DNA of 64,000 nucleotides from Magnolia sinica (lineage: Eukaryota > Streptophyta > Magnoliopsida > Magnoliales > Magnoliaceae). Made by a program: the position numbers and the translations under genes. Below are positions 55,400 to 64,000 of this stretch, piece after piece (the first letter of the stretch is position 1; every line of letters starts with the position of its first letter). The DNA is taken from the NCBI RefSeq assembly GCF_029962835.1, contig NC_080588.1, positions 18,556,001 through 18,620,000 on the forward strand, read 5' to 3'. Under the pieces are notes generated by a model, which saw only the letters and a list, made by a program, of their open reading frames with translations, was not told the origin of the DNA and made no database searches.

Positions 55400-56900
55400 G
55401 ATCAGGCTTCGTTAGGAGTCTTCTAACAATTTTAGGGCATCATAGACACTCAACCAAGCTGGAATACCTTTCAAATGGCTTATAATATCATAAGTCACTT
55501 TCCTTATCTCCTTTCCCTTTTCTTTCCCGCCGCTGTCACTGTTATTGGCATGATTCTTGACTACTTCTGTCTTTGATTTTTTGCTTCTTGATGGGCTGGC
55601 CATCTTCTTCCCTGATTGCATGGTAGCTACTGCAACTTTCCCCATTATTTTTTAATTATTCCCTCTTGTCCTTCCCTGATAGTCTTCTCGCATGGGGAGT
55701 GCATTTGCTGTCGCACTTCTGTCTCTTTCTTTCTCTTTTCTGATTATTATCTCACCCCTGTTTATCATCCTTTGTATAATACACTTCAATATATAATAAT
55801 TCTCTGTCAGATGCCCTACTATGCGGTGATAATGACAGAAGTCTCTTTCTTTCGTTTTGGACACTTCTTAGGGACGCTTTAACATGGGTAGCTCAATTGT
55901 TCCTGCTTTTAGTAACTGATTCATCATAGGAAGTATGTCCTCCTTTTTAAATGTAAAACCCTCATGAGAATTTAACGATCAAAGTTTTTGTCATAAAACC
56001 TTTCCCTAGGACGTTTCGACTCTTCTTTCCTTTTTATCCTTTTACCCCTTTCTTCTCTCACGTCCTGGCTTCTGTATTCTCTACCATCATGGCTTCTCTT
56101 TTCGTGCTCAACCACGTTCATGATCAACTTCTGGGGTCCTCTTCTAACCAGTTCATAATTGAAGGCTGGCATTTTTTGAGTCATCAATTTTAGGGTGTGT
56201 GCTTTCGTAGCCAAATTGCAGAAGGTCCTGATGTTGGCACTGGTGAGACTAAATGCCACTCCCATTTTCATAGAATTCAGGCACATTTTCACCTATTCTT
56301 TCTCTTCTAGCAATTGCCTGCAAGAAGCCCCCAAGGTCTTTCATCTGTCTATAAATTTTTCTACTAGTTCTCCCTCTCTCTGTTGTACCGAAGCTAGTTC
56401 TGTGATACTGACATCTCGTTCTAATGAGAAAAAAATTGACATGAACGCGCCTTGCATTTGTTCCTATGTCCTTATCAACCCAGGTGCTAAGGTAAAATAC
56501 CACCTGAACGCTTTATTTGTCAGAGAAGACTCGAATAACCGAAGGCAATACTAGAGCACTGTGGAAAAATTTCCCATGGTAATAAAATGCATAAGATATT
56601 CTTCTGGTGATCCATCCCCGTTGAACTTCTGAAAATCAGGATGCTTGAAATTGTTCGACAACGGAATATCTTTGACTTCTTTCAGGTATGACGTTCAATA
56701 TCTGAACCTTCCTGTACCCTCACGTTCTTTTTCTGACCTGACTGCTTCTTCGACAACTTATCGTACCTCTTCTTATGTCACTATTCTCATCGTGGGGTTA
56801 GATCCGTGTGACCTAGTCCTGTCCTCATTCATTTGTGTTATCGGTCATTGGGGGTGCCGTCATCCAGGCTACATTACGCGCAAGAGTCCCTAAGGCCTCC
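55400..56900 (-). pseudogene. Element B gag
   Basis: Minus-strand gag core (about 56680-56250), with broken frames: HPDFQKFNGDGSPEEYLMHFITM, LRLFESSLTNKAFRWYFTLAPG, GAFMSIFFSLERDVSITELASVQ and GELVEKFIDR. After that come FCNLATKAHTLKLMTQKMPAFN (55972-56292) and a Cys/His segment FCHYHRIVGHLTENYYILK (55652-55864). The last piece (55412-55645) is Lys/Ser-rich then ISHLKGIPAWLSVYDALKLL. Stops fall at likely Gln and Trp codons (TVL-stop-YC, RT-stop-EQM). These features match TAT-lineage gag. Confidence 0.85.
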
Positions 56901-57596
56901 CGGAGGTTTCTACATTCCTCCCTTAGCGCTTTCTGTGCCTTTACCATTTCATTTATGTGATCCTCTGTAGTTGGGGGAAGAACCTCGATTAGCTCTAGCC
57001 ATGTAACCAACAGCTTCTCCATTCCTTAATGAAGTGGTAGTTGAGGCCGAATGAGAGTGTATTGACGTTATAGGGGTTGCCGAAAGAGGAGACTCGTATG
57101 ATATTCATGTATTTCCATAGTAGCCAGTTGATTAGGGGGATGGGGAGATTGGTAACGTGGATCCTACTGAGCTCATTAGCAAAGCCTTGCCCTTTTGCTC
57201 TCTTGTCCACTGGGAGTTCTTAGTAGGCAGGGCAGGGAAATCTTGTATCGCTGAAGGAATGACATCTTGCCTAGGGTAGATTGCTGGTGGAGCGAGTTTG
57301 GGATGTTTCTTGGCTATATTTTGTGTTATTGGTTCCCTAGCTCTTCTCAATGGTGAACTTGTTCCTACAGCAGTGATGTTCCGGGTCTTTGTCCCTTTGC
57401 GAGTAACAACGATCCAATCATCTCTCTCTCCCTGTGCTACTGGAAAAACGGTTATGACTGCAACCGCTGCTTGTGATCCTGTATGCTTGACTGATGCTGC
57501 TCTTCTTTTGCAACACTCAGTTTGTTTATTGGCATATTTGATGACGAACGTTGTTGCGGTGAAGTAGAAGACTGTATTCTTCTGAACAATCGCCAT
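56825..57596 (-). pseudogene. Element B N-terminal leader ORF before gag
   Basis: Frame 57596-57132 (154 codons) begins MAIVQKNTVFYFTATTF and contains GERDDWIVVTRKGTKTRNITAVG. A second frame at 57022-56825 is coiled-coil-like: EDHINEMVKAQKALREECRNLREAL. The DDWIVVTRKG-type motif recalls plant retrotransposon or RNA-binding leader proteins, but I cannot name a domain. It lies between PBS and gag, where long TAT elements often carry an extra ORF1. Confidence 0.5.
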
Positions 57597-57599
57597 TGA

Positions 57600-57811
57600 T
57601 TGGTTGTAATATCTTCACTCTCTCTCTCTCTGCTTGAATCCTCTCATATTACAAAATGGCATAATTTAGTACTTAAATTAAGTTATATTTTATTTTGGAG
57701 ATGAAAGGGAGGATGTTCCCACTGAGAGTTGCCATTTTGGCACCTTAAAGACGCCAAACAGTAGTGATTGTCCTCTGTACAATTCTTAAGTTAATATCAA
57801 GTGAATACAAT
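57600..57811 (-). other. Element B 5' leader
   Basis: Non-coding sequence between PBS and first ATG, with a (TC)n stretch at 57616-57633 and GGCGTCTTTAAGGTGCC (minus) resembling a second primer-binding-like motif. Confidence 0.4.
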
Positions 57812-57831
57812 AGTCCCTAGTAGAGTCACCA
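57812..57831 (-). other. Element B primer-binding site
   Basis: The minus strand reads TGGTGACTCTACTAGGGACT three bases from the LTR end. TGGCGACTCCGCTGGGGAC-like sites follow LTRs of TAT-lineage elements; here several transitions separate it from that form. Confidence 0.65.
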
Positions 57832-57834
57832 TTT

Positions 57835-58516
57835 TATTTCGAACAAGAAACAAATTCATTCGATTTGAGGAGATTTCATTCACTTAATAATTAACAAAAG
57901 AAGATGAAGAAGATAATCACAATATTTATTCATTCTGAATTCTTTTACATCCTTTCTCTCCTTTGATTCCAAAATAAAATATTCATAGAATCATAATACA
58001 AAGTAAATATGACATATATCTTGAGCACTCCTTTGATCAAATCTGAAGCTTTTTGCTGATCTTTAACTACAGGAGAAATCACACATATGTCACTTTAGCA
58101 GAGAAATATCATTGTATGCCGGGGCTTAATGCGCGCTGTAGCTTGTTGTGCGTTAACAGTGTTGTGCGCCGCATAACACCTGTTCCGCATAATGGGTGCG
58201 AACTCTGCCTCTTTCTCTCCAAGGTCTGTTCCTCTCCTTTTCCTTCTCCTGAATCTGGTGCTAATGACCTCTTTAGAGGGGTCATGGGTTATTTATAGCC
58301 CTCTCACACCTGTGATTATGACGCGTATTCATTGTGCGCTGATCCCTTCTATGCGGACTCGAGTGTGCAGTCTCCATTATGCAGCCCTCACTGTACGGAC
58401 TCCCATGTGCGGCCTCCTTTGTGCAGACTCCATTATGTGGTCCCCAGTGTGCGGACTCCTTTGTGCGGATCGGTCTACTTCAGCACACAAACCCTTTTTG
58501 TGCACAACAACAACCA

Positions 58517-58562
<46 letters not shown>

Positions 58563-58573
58563 ATGTCTCAATA
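57835..58573 (-). mobile_element. Element B 5' LTR
   Basis: 739 bp, collinear with the 3' LTR at 31807-32502. The outer end (right) is CTCAATA followed by the GATTA duplication at 58574-58578. TATA box on the minus strand at 58291-58299; U3 array of TGTGCGGACTCC-type units at 58325-58505; (TC)n at 58520-58559. Confidence 0.87.
58520..58559. repeat. TC dinucleotide microsatellite
   Basis: (TC)n of about 19 units in the outer part of the B 5' LTR. The 3' LTR has only a short T/C run at the same place, so it expanded after insertion. Confidence 0.95.
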
Positions 58574-58583
58574 GATTATTTGC

Positions 58584-59535
58584 TCATATTGAAAAAATGT
58601 TAAGCTCCAATGTCATGTTCTCAAAAGATAAATTCATCACTCCATTCCTATAATTAATAATAGCATTTAATGTGGCTAGGAATGGGAAACCAAGAATGAT
58701 GGGAATTTGTGTGTTCATGTCCATGATAGGCTGAGTATCTAGAACGATAAAATCCATTGTATAGTATAATTTATCGACTTGGATCAACACGTCCTCAATC
58801 ATCTCTCTCGGTACACGAACTGAATGATTATCAAGTTGTAGTGTGGTCCGTGTGGGTTTTAACCATGTGGGTTTTAATTCTCCTAGACCCAACTGTTTGC
58901 AGATCGAGTAAGGGATCAAATTTACACTTGCCCCCAAGTTAAGAAGTGCATGTTTAATTTGGTGAGTCCCAATTACACAAGTGATGGTTAGGTTACCGGG
59001 ATCCTTATATTTTTGTGGCACATCTTACTTGAGGATTACACTCACTTTCTCTGTAAAAAAGATATCTTTTTTTTTATTATATGTTTTGCCATCTTTTGGT
59101 AGTGCATAGATCTTTTAAGAACTTGGTATATGAAGGAATTTTTTTAATGGCATCCAATAGAGGGATATTCACTTTCAACCATTTCAGCACCTCCAAAATA
59201 TCTTGAGAGTTAGATAGAGGTTTTGATGTAATCAACTGTTGGGGGAATGTCACAATAGGCTTGTATGCTTTCTCCAGTTCTTTCTCTTGTGGAGTAATGC
59301 TAGGTCCATCATCCTCTTTTACTTTTTTCAGGTCCTTGGGCTCATCAACCCTCATCGGAATGGTCTTATCAATAATTTTTCCACTTCTCAGAGTGGTGAT
59401 GGATTTAGCTTGCTCTATGTGTTGGAAAGAGCTTGGGTCACTTAATTCACATTGAAGTTTAGGATTTGGTTGAGGTTGGGTTAGGAAAGTCCCCTTCTCC
59501 CTAATTGCTAGGTGTGACTCAATTCTTTGCATAGC
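58584..59535 (-). pseudogene. Element D protease region
   Basis: Frames 59532-59077 (QAKSITTLRSGKIIDKTIPMR, LSNSQDILEVLKWLKVNIPLLD) and 59021-58584 (DPGNLTITCVIGTHQIKHALL, then NLGASVNLIPYSICKQLGLGE). The catalytic Asp of the D-x-G-A motif is Asn (58929-58940), consistent with a G-to-A change. Relative to element C there is a small internal duplication (LKPTWLKPTRTTLQL). The frame ends at LELNIFSI, where a missing base in a T run and insertion B follow. Confidence 0.88.
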
Positions 59536-59659
59536 CTTTGTAAGGTCTTGTAATACTCGAAGTGTGCTTTGTTGGACAAGCTCTTGAGTTTGTGTAGAAT
59601 TTTAAACTGGCTTCTCTTAAGGTTTCCCTTGATTCAGGAATTGGGTAGGGATCCCTTGA

Positions 59660-60870
59660 GGAGTAGCAGTTTGACTATTCCTTCAACTGAGATTTAGATG
59701 GTTCCTCCAACTGGAATTATATGTATTTGAGGTGGGTCCACTGGATGGGTGTTGGTAGTTGTTTATGGCATTTGATTGCTCATTCAACAGTTTTTGAAAA
59801 GCAATAATTGTTAGGCAATTTTCAGTTGTATGTATATTGCAAGCACAAATACCATAAATAACTTCCGCAACCTCCTTGGGTCTAGTAGGTTCCACTTTCT
59901 TAAGTTCCATGGCCTTGACTTTCCTTGCGAGATTGGCCACTCTTGCACTTATGTCATCTTCTTCTTTTAGAACATACATTCCTCCTCTCTCTCTTGATTG
60001 AATAGGCTTAAAAGTGGTGGATCTTGCGGAGATGTCCCATGATTACGCGTTTTCAGCAAGTGTATCAAAATAATCCCACGCATCATCGGCTTCCTTGTTC
60101 ATGAATTCCCTATTACACATTATCTCTACTAATTGGTGCATGGATGAAGTCAAAAGCTAATTACCTACCACATTTCTAAGTATGATGTGGACACAAATTA
60201 ATGAGATCCTTGTATCACTCCCAACATTGGAAGAAGGTCTCTTCCTCTCTTTGAGCAAAATTCATGATTATCTTCCTTAAGGTATTTGTTTTGTGAGACG
60301 GGAAGAACTTTTTGAGGAATTCCTTTGTCATCTCGACCTACATGCCGATGGATCGTGCCTTAAGGAATGCAGCCACAACTTAGCCTTTTCCTTCAAGGAG
60401 AAAGGAAACAATTTCAGTCTAACTGTGTCATTAAACACATTTGGGAAGTGTAATGTGGCAACTATCTCATCAAATTCCTTGATGTATAAGTATGGACTTT
60501 CAAAGTTTAGTCCATAAAACTTAGGAAGGAGTTGAATTACTCCCGGTTTGAAGTCCACGTTTTTTGCATTAATTGAAAATATCATGCAGGAAGGTGTACT
60601 CACCCTCGACGGTTGTAAGTAGTCTCGTAAAGTATGAGCAGGGGAAGTGTGATGAAACTCATTTTCATGTTGAACTTCCTCAACTGAATGTTGAGGTTGA
60701 TTTATAGCCAATACTTCAATTAACTCATATGATCTTAAGTGGTGTCTAATTCGGTGATGAATAGGCAACACTTCGACTAATCCTCCTTCACTTAAGAGAC
60801 GTTGAGTGTTGTCACGGACCCACTTGGGCATGAAACACTCACAACCCTCAAATTCCAAATAATTAAAACT
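59660..60870 (-). pseudogene. Element D gag
   Basis: N-terminal and core part at 60858-60328: MEFEGCECFMPKWVRDNTQRLL, DFKPGVIQLLPKFYGLNFESP and RLKLFPFSLKEKAKLWLHSLR. It breaks after LRHDPSA, and downstream pieces are frame-shifted. The C-terminal part is at 59979-59683: MYVLKEEDDISARVANLARKV and CACNIHTTENCLTIIAFQKLLNEQ. Close match to element C gag, so D and C are the same lineage. ATG at 60858. Confidence 0.88.
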
Positions 60871-61097
60871 AAAGAAAAATTAAAAACTCTAGCAGAAAAA
60901 AGAAATCTGAAAATAAGAGAGAGTTGGAGAGAAGTTACTTTATTGGAGTTGCTATGTTAGGATTCTACAAAACAGAAAACAAAGTTAGTTTCTAAAAATA
61001 ATTCTAGAAAAGTCCTAACTTAAAATACAACAAAAATTTAATCATAATCCTAAACTAATTCCAATGCTAATCAATCTCAGAAAAATGTAGCCGAAGT
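60871..61097 (-). other. Element D leader with one micro-exon-like unit
   Basis: A-rich on the plus strand (T-rich on the coding strand), shorter than C's leader. The minus strand carries TTCTGTTTTGTAG, then 26 nt (60964 to 60939), then GTAACTTCTC, matching the three units of C's leader. Confidence 0.55.
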
Positions 61098-61114
61098 ACC
61101 CGGCAATGGTGCCA
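61098..61114 (-). other. Element D primer-binding site
   Basis: The minus strand reads TGGCACCATTGCCGGGT, differing by transitions from the TGGCGCCGTTGCCGGGG of element C (tRNA-Asp type). Confidence 0.85.
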
Positions 61115-61885
61115 AAAACTTATTCACAACCCCAAGTACAGGGTCGCGATGTAGTAATAACTCGGTGAGACTGAGGTCGAATCCACATGGACTAAACTTG
61201 TACATATTCTGAAATATAATTAAAACTACAACTATAATTAGAACTAAACTAAAATCTTGAATAAATGAGAATAATTGTGAATAAACTATCAATCAAAAGA
61301 GGAACTAAACCACTAAGGATCCACTTGCAGCCGTTAAGATGCTACCTTACTTGATTCAATAAACACAACTGGAATTAAAGTCCTATCTTATCCAGTTGGA
61401 AGATGGAATAATTAAAACAATCTTAAACTTTTTTTTGAATTATTTCTCACATGAAGAACCATTGTGATGATCAGAAGGAAATTCAACCATCCATCATGCC
61501 CCGGAGACAATGGTAAATCACGAATTTTACAGATCCCACAACTTAAACAAGCAAGAAGATATTCAAAGTTCTCACATCATCTACTATAATTGGATTTACA
61601 ATAAACCATAGAAAACTGAAAATAATCCTTTAATCAAACTAGAAATCAATGAAGTTCAACATAAACTTAAATTGAAGTAAGATAAACATCCAAACAAACT
61701 ACAAGTTTCACCTCTTAGCTCTAACTAAGAGGTTTAGTTAACCATAAACATGATTAAGACTAAAACTCTTAAACAAAACATTAAAAATAAATTAAGAAAG
61801 AAGAAAAACTCTTTGGGAGATGGCTCCACCCTTTTGCTCTGCTCCTTGAACCCTAATTAGTCCTCGGAGCTCCTTAAAGGACCTC

Positions 61886-61895
61886 TTTTTATAAG
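61886..61895 (-). promoter_or_regulatory. LTR D TATA box
   Basis: The minus strand reads CTTATAAAAA about 50 bp downstream of the palindromic-box array. Confidence 0.55.
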
Positions 61896-61947
61896 CTTGA
61901 TCGAACCGACTTTGGAAAACCGCCTCAAATTTATGTACTCTGCGTAT

Positions 61948-62280
61948 CACCTTCGATGTCATCGAAGGCATATCCTAGTTCAAATCGGATCATAAGTCTT
62001 CGATGCAATCGAATATGTGTTCAATGTCATCGAAGGGTTCGATTAATCGAAAAATGTATCTAGAAATTTCCAGTGAGTTGCTCTAGAAATCTTCGAATTT
62101 CTCGATCGCATCGAATTGGTTTTCGATGAATTGAACTAGTCATTGATGAATCGAATGGGTCTTTGATGAATTAAAGAATTGTGCCTAATTAGTCCAGCAA
62201 CCAAACTTAATTTTCATGTAATTCTCAGTGCAATCAAATGGATTTCGATGACATCGAATACTTACTTTGATGTCATTGAT
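61948..62280 (-). repeat. Array of TTCGATGACATCGAA boxes in U3 of LTR D
   Basis: About ten copies of the same dyad as in LTR G, including CTTCGATGTCATCGAAG, TTCGATGCAATCGAA, TTCGATTAATCGAA and TTTCGATGACATCGAA, with irregular spacers, placed upstream of the TATA box. Confidence 0.85.
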
Positions 62281-62579
62281 AGTGAAGTTCAACAGCTTCT
62301 GATTTCTACACTTTATACTTTCGACTTCCATCCTTCTCCACTTGGTTTCTTTGAATTTTAAGGCCTTGAAATCTTCAATATTAGTTCTCCTAAGTTCCAT
62401 CCATTGCTTTAGTAATCATCAAGCATCATTTTTCATGCTTTCAATACTTCCTTTTTTTCATTCCAAGCTCTCAAATTCACCTCGCAAGACAAACATGCAA
62501 AATATATACCAATTAGGCATTATTATGTTCATAAACCAAGATATAAGTAGGGGAAATATGCAATATTTGATACTCAACA

Positions 62580-62756
62580 CTATTATTTGCTCACTCACTA
62601 ATCGTCGCAGCCTTCACATGGTATTCCAATTTGTTGTCGGATTCAATACATAACTGGTAAGAATTGGAAGAAAGGTTTCATGCTCAATTCTTTTTCAAAA
62701 AATAAGGACATAACCATGGCTGATCTCGCCAAAATTACGGTAAAGACCGCTTTACT
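62580..62756. other. Short unassigned segment between LTR D and LTR G'
   Basis: 177 bp without recognisable coding or terminal signals. Confidence 0.3.
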
Positions 62757-62979
62757 TGAAGTGGGAATAGGTCAAAGTATCCTAGAGGGGGGTGAATAGG
62801 ACTTTATAAAATTTTTATGATGATTTAAAATCCTATTGACATAATCATGATTTAACAAACTCCTATAAAGATGACCCCAATTTAACTCCAATGGCTTCCA
62901 AGCCAAATAGAGGATCCAATCATAAGATTAATCAGAAACAGTATGCAAGCTTAGTTTATAAGGAATGAAAGATACGACT

Positions 62980-62996
62980 GTGTGTGTGTGTGTGGG
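62980..62996. repeat. TG microsatellite
   Basis: (TG)n of about 8 units within LTR G'. Confidence 0.9.
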
Positions 62997-63219
62997 ATGT
63001 GATTTTTATCACTTCTAAATAATCATGTGAGCATGCTTTATGAGAACATTCAAAGTAAACACAAATAGTAAGGCAAAAATATCAATCCCAAATATAGTTG
63101 TTTATAGTGGTTCAGCTACGTGCCTACTCCACTCTCGACAGATGCACTCAATCCTTGAGTGTACCGGATTTCACTAATGGAGGTTTCAAATCAAGTTTAC
63201 CTTAAACCAGTACAACCTA

Positions 63220-63590
63220 CACAAGGCTGACTCTAGGACCTACACAAGGTACCTAACATGTCTCAACGAGACACAAGTTTATGCCCCACATAGGATAAGG
63301 GTCAACACACAGCACTCAGGTTTTATGCCCTACACAAGAGCAAAGGATCCACATAAGGAACCTAGGGTTTTAAGCCACACATGCCAAGGATCCACATAAG
63401 GAACTTAGGGTTTTAGGCCACACAGGTCAATGATCCACACAAGAACCTAGAGTTTATGCCCTACAAAAGAGCAAAGGTCAACACACAACACCTAAGTTTT
63501 GGGCCACACAGGCCAATGACCTATACTAAGGACTTAAGTTTATGCTCACCAAGAGCAAGGGTCAACACACAACACCCACACATATTCTCC
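63220..63590 (-). repeat. 35-45-bp degenerate tandem units in LTR G'
   Basis: Repeated phrases of the form CCACATAAGGAACCTAGGGTTTTA then GCCACACAGGCCAA, or CCCTACACAAGAGCAAAGG, alternate about ten times. LTR G keeps four of them at 12430-12600. Confidence 0.8.
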
Positions 63591-64000
63591 TGTCGGAGGC
63601 CTCCTATGAGGACTTGAAAGGGGTGAGAAATACCTGTGACCCAATCCTACACAAAGGAATGATCAGCAGGGTCTTTGGACTCTATTGACTTACAGATAAG
63701 TAGATGAGCCCCATTAAACACGTTGATGAAGATCTCCTCCTTTAATGATAAAGAATCTTCAGCTCCCTTGAACCGCAACATTGATGATGCCTCAATGTAT
63801 GGCAACAGGTTGGGTCAAGGTTAAGTTGGAATCCTACTATATTAAATGTTTTCCTATTTTAGAGACGGAGTGATTCCAAGCATTTAAGCATTTAAGGTAT
63901 CCCAACTCAATGATTTTCCATTAAGGTGGTAGCTGGATGATCCTTGAATGCAGAAGTTCATTCCCCAATTCACTCTATTAAATATCAATGTTGAGGGTGG

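Larger units (their letters stand above)
31807..58573 (-). mobile_element. TAT-lineage Gypsy element B carrying an antisense extra gene; hosts element C
   Basis: LTRs at 31807-32502 (3') and 57835-58573 (5') in the same orientation, a GATTA direct repeat outside both (31802-31806 and 58574-58578), a PBS at 57812-57831 and a purine tract next to the 3' LTR. Internal order on the minus strand is gag, protease, RT, RNase H, archaeal-type RNase H, integrase. A PMD gene on the plus strand follows before the 3' LTR. Without element C it is about 14.9 kb, within the range of TAT elements. Stops, frameshifts and a YVDN in place of YVDD make it non-autonomous now. Confidence 0.88.
31640..62579 (-). 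mobile_element. Athila-type Gypsy element D, outermost of the nest, 3'-truncated
   Basis: Minus-strand element with its 5' LTR at 61121-62579, PBS, gag and protease down to 58579. It is interrupted by element B at a GATTA duplication and resumes at 31806 for about 165 bp before being cut at about 31640. Excising B joins the text after LELNIF to VDDTHDINMID, collinear with the same region in element C apart from one base missing in a T run. RT, RNase H, integrase and the 3' LTR are absent. Confidence 0.85.
61121..62579 (-). mobile_element. Element D 5' LTR
   Basis: 1459 bp on the minus strand from TGTTGAGTATCAAATATTGC (62579) to GTTGTGAATA (61121); the terminal CA appears as TA. Both ends and the region before the PBS resemble element C's LTR, while the middle is different: it holds a palindromic-box array and lacks C's GGGCCCAC-rich U3. 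The partner LTR has been lost. Confidence 0.85.
62757..64000 (-). mobile_element. Copia-type LTR G' (inverted relative to G), cut by window end
   Basis: Minus-strand LTR whose 3' end is near ATTCCCACTTCA (62757), preceded by the CTAGAGGGGGGTGAATAGG motif (plus strand 62782-62800) shared with Copia LTR A. Region 63300-64000 matches LTR G in reverse complement, including TCCTGTCGGAGGCCTCCTAT and GTGGTAGCTGGATGATCCTT. The transcribed part holds about ten 35-45-bp degenerate units of the GGATCCACATAAGGAACCTA type (63220-63590). U3, where G has its palindrome array, lies beyond the window. No PBS follows at the left, so it may be a solo LTR. Confidence 0.7.

Noticed and set aside
1-64000. tRNA, rRNA or snRNA genes
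   Set aside because: No sequence with recognisable A and B boxes plus an acceptor stem, or conserved rRNA or snRNA blocks, was noticed by eye; a covariance-model scan would be needed to be sure.

Overview
The window is nuclear DNA from a flowering plant with a large, transposon-rich genome. It contains spliced plant-type genes, Ty1/Copia and Ty3/Gypsy LTR retrotransposons of typical plant lineages (Athila, TAT), hAT-like MITEs and many microsatellites. The MITE cluster rich in GGGCCCAC and GGACGGCGTGGATA motifs suggests a woody magnoliid-type genome to me, but that is a weak inference. Only one apparently intact host gene is present: a four-exon GPI-anchored X8/CBM43 protein of the plasmodesmata callose-binding (PDCB) type at 22513-24219.

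Layout. 1-6559: a Copia element (A) on the minus strand (part of RT, integrase, gag-protease, PBS, 5' LTR) abutting a related LTR fragment in the opposite orientation. 6560-10866: a decayed, end-truncated TAT-lineage Gypsy body (F), plus strand. 10867-12600: a truncated Copia-type LTR (G). 12601-15360: mostly unassigned. 15360-21380: a dense cluster of MITE-like units, two with exact 8-bp target-site duplications and one with 9 bp. 21380-24640: the PDCB-like gene. 24640-29090: intergenic DNA with two tandem-repeat loci. 29090-31640: remnant of a Gypsy element (E). 31640-62579: a three-level nest of Gypsy elements. 62757-64000: another copy of LTR G, inverted.

The nest. An outer Athila-type element (D, minus strand) keeps its 5' LTR (61121-62579), PBS, gag and protease. 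It is split by a TAT-type element (B, minus strand, 31807-58573) flanked by a GATTA duplication. B is itself split by a complete Athila-type element (C, plus strand, 32723-44628) with two 2263-bp LTRs and a near-match CTCAC/CTCGC duplication. Between its pol genes and its 3' LTR, B carries a separate gene on the opposite strand: a plant mobile domain (PMD, aminotransferase-like) protein with candidate introns and its own TATA box. C landed about 50 bp downstream of that TATA box, so promoter and coding part are now 12 kb apart. All these elements are decaying. Many stops fall at expected Gln or Trp codons, and catalytic residues are lost by G-to-A or C-to-T changes.

The most unusual signals are (i) the antisense, apparently intron-containing PMD gene inside B; (ii) arrays of short palindromic boxes just upstream of the TATA box in four LTR families, with the same TTCGATGACATCGAA box in a Copia-type and an Athila-type LTR; (iii) three repeated AG/25-28 nt/GTAA units resembling micro-exons in the leader of C, with one counterpart in D. 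Identities, ages and lineages are read by eye and were not computed.
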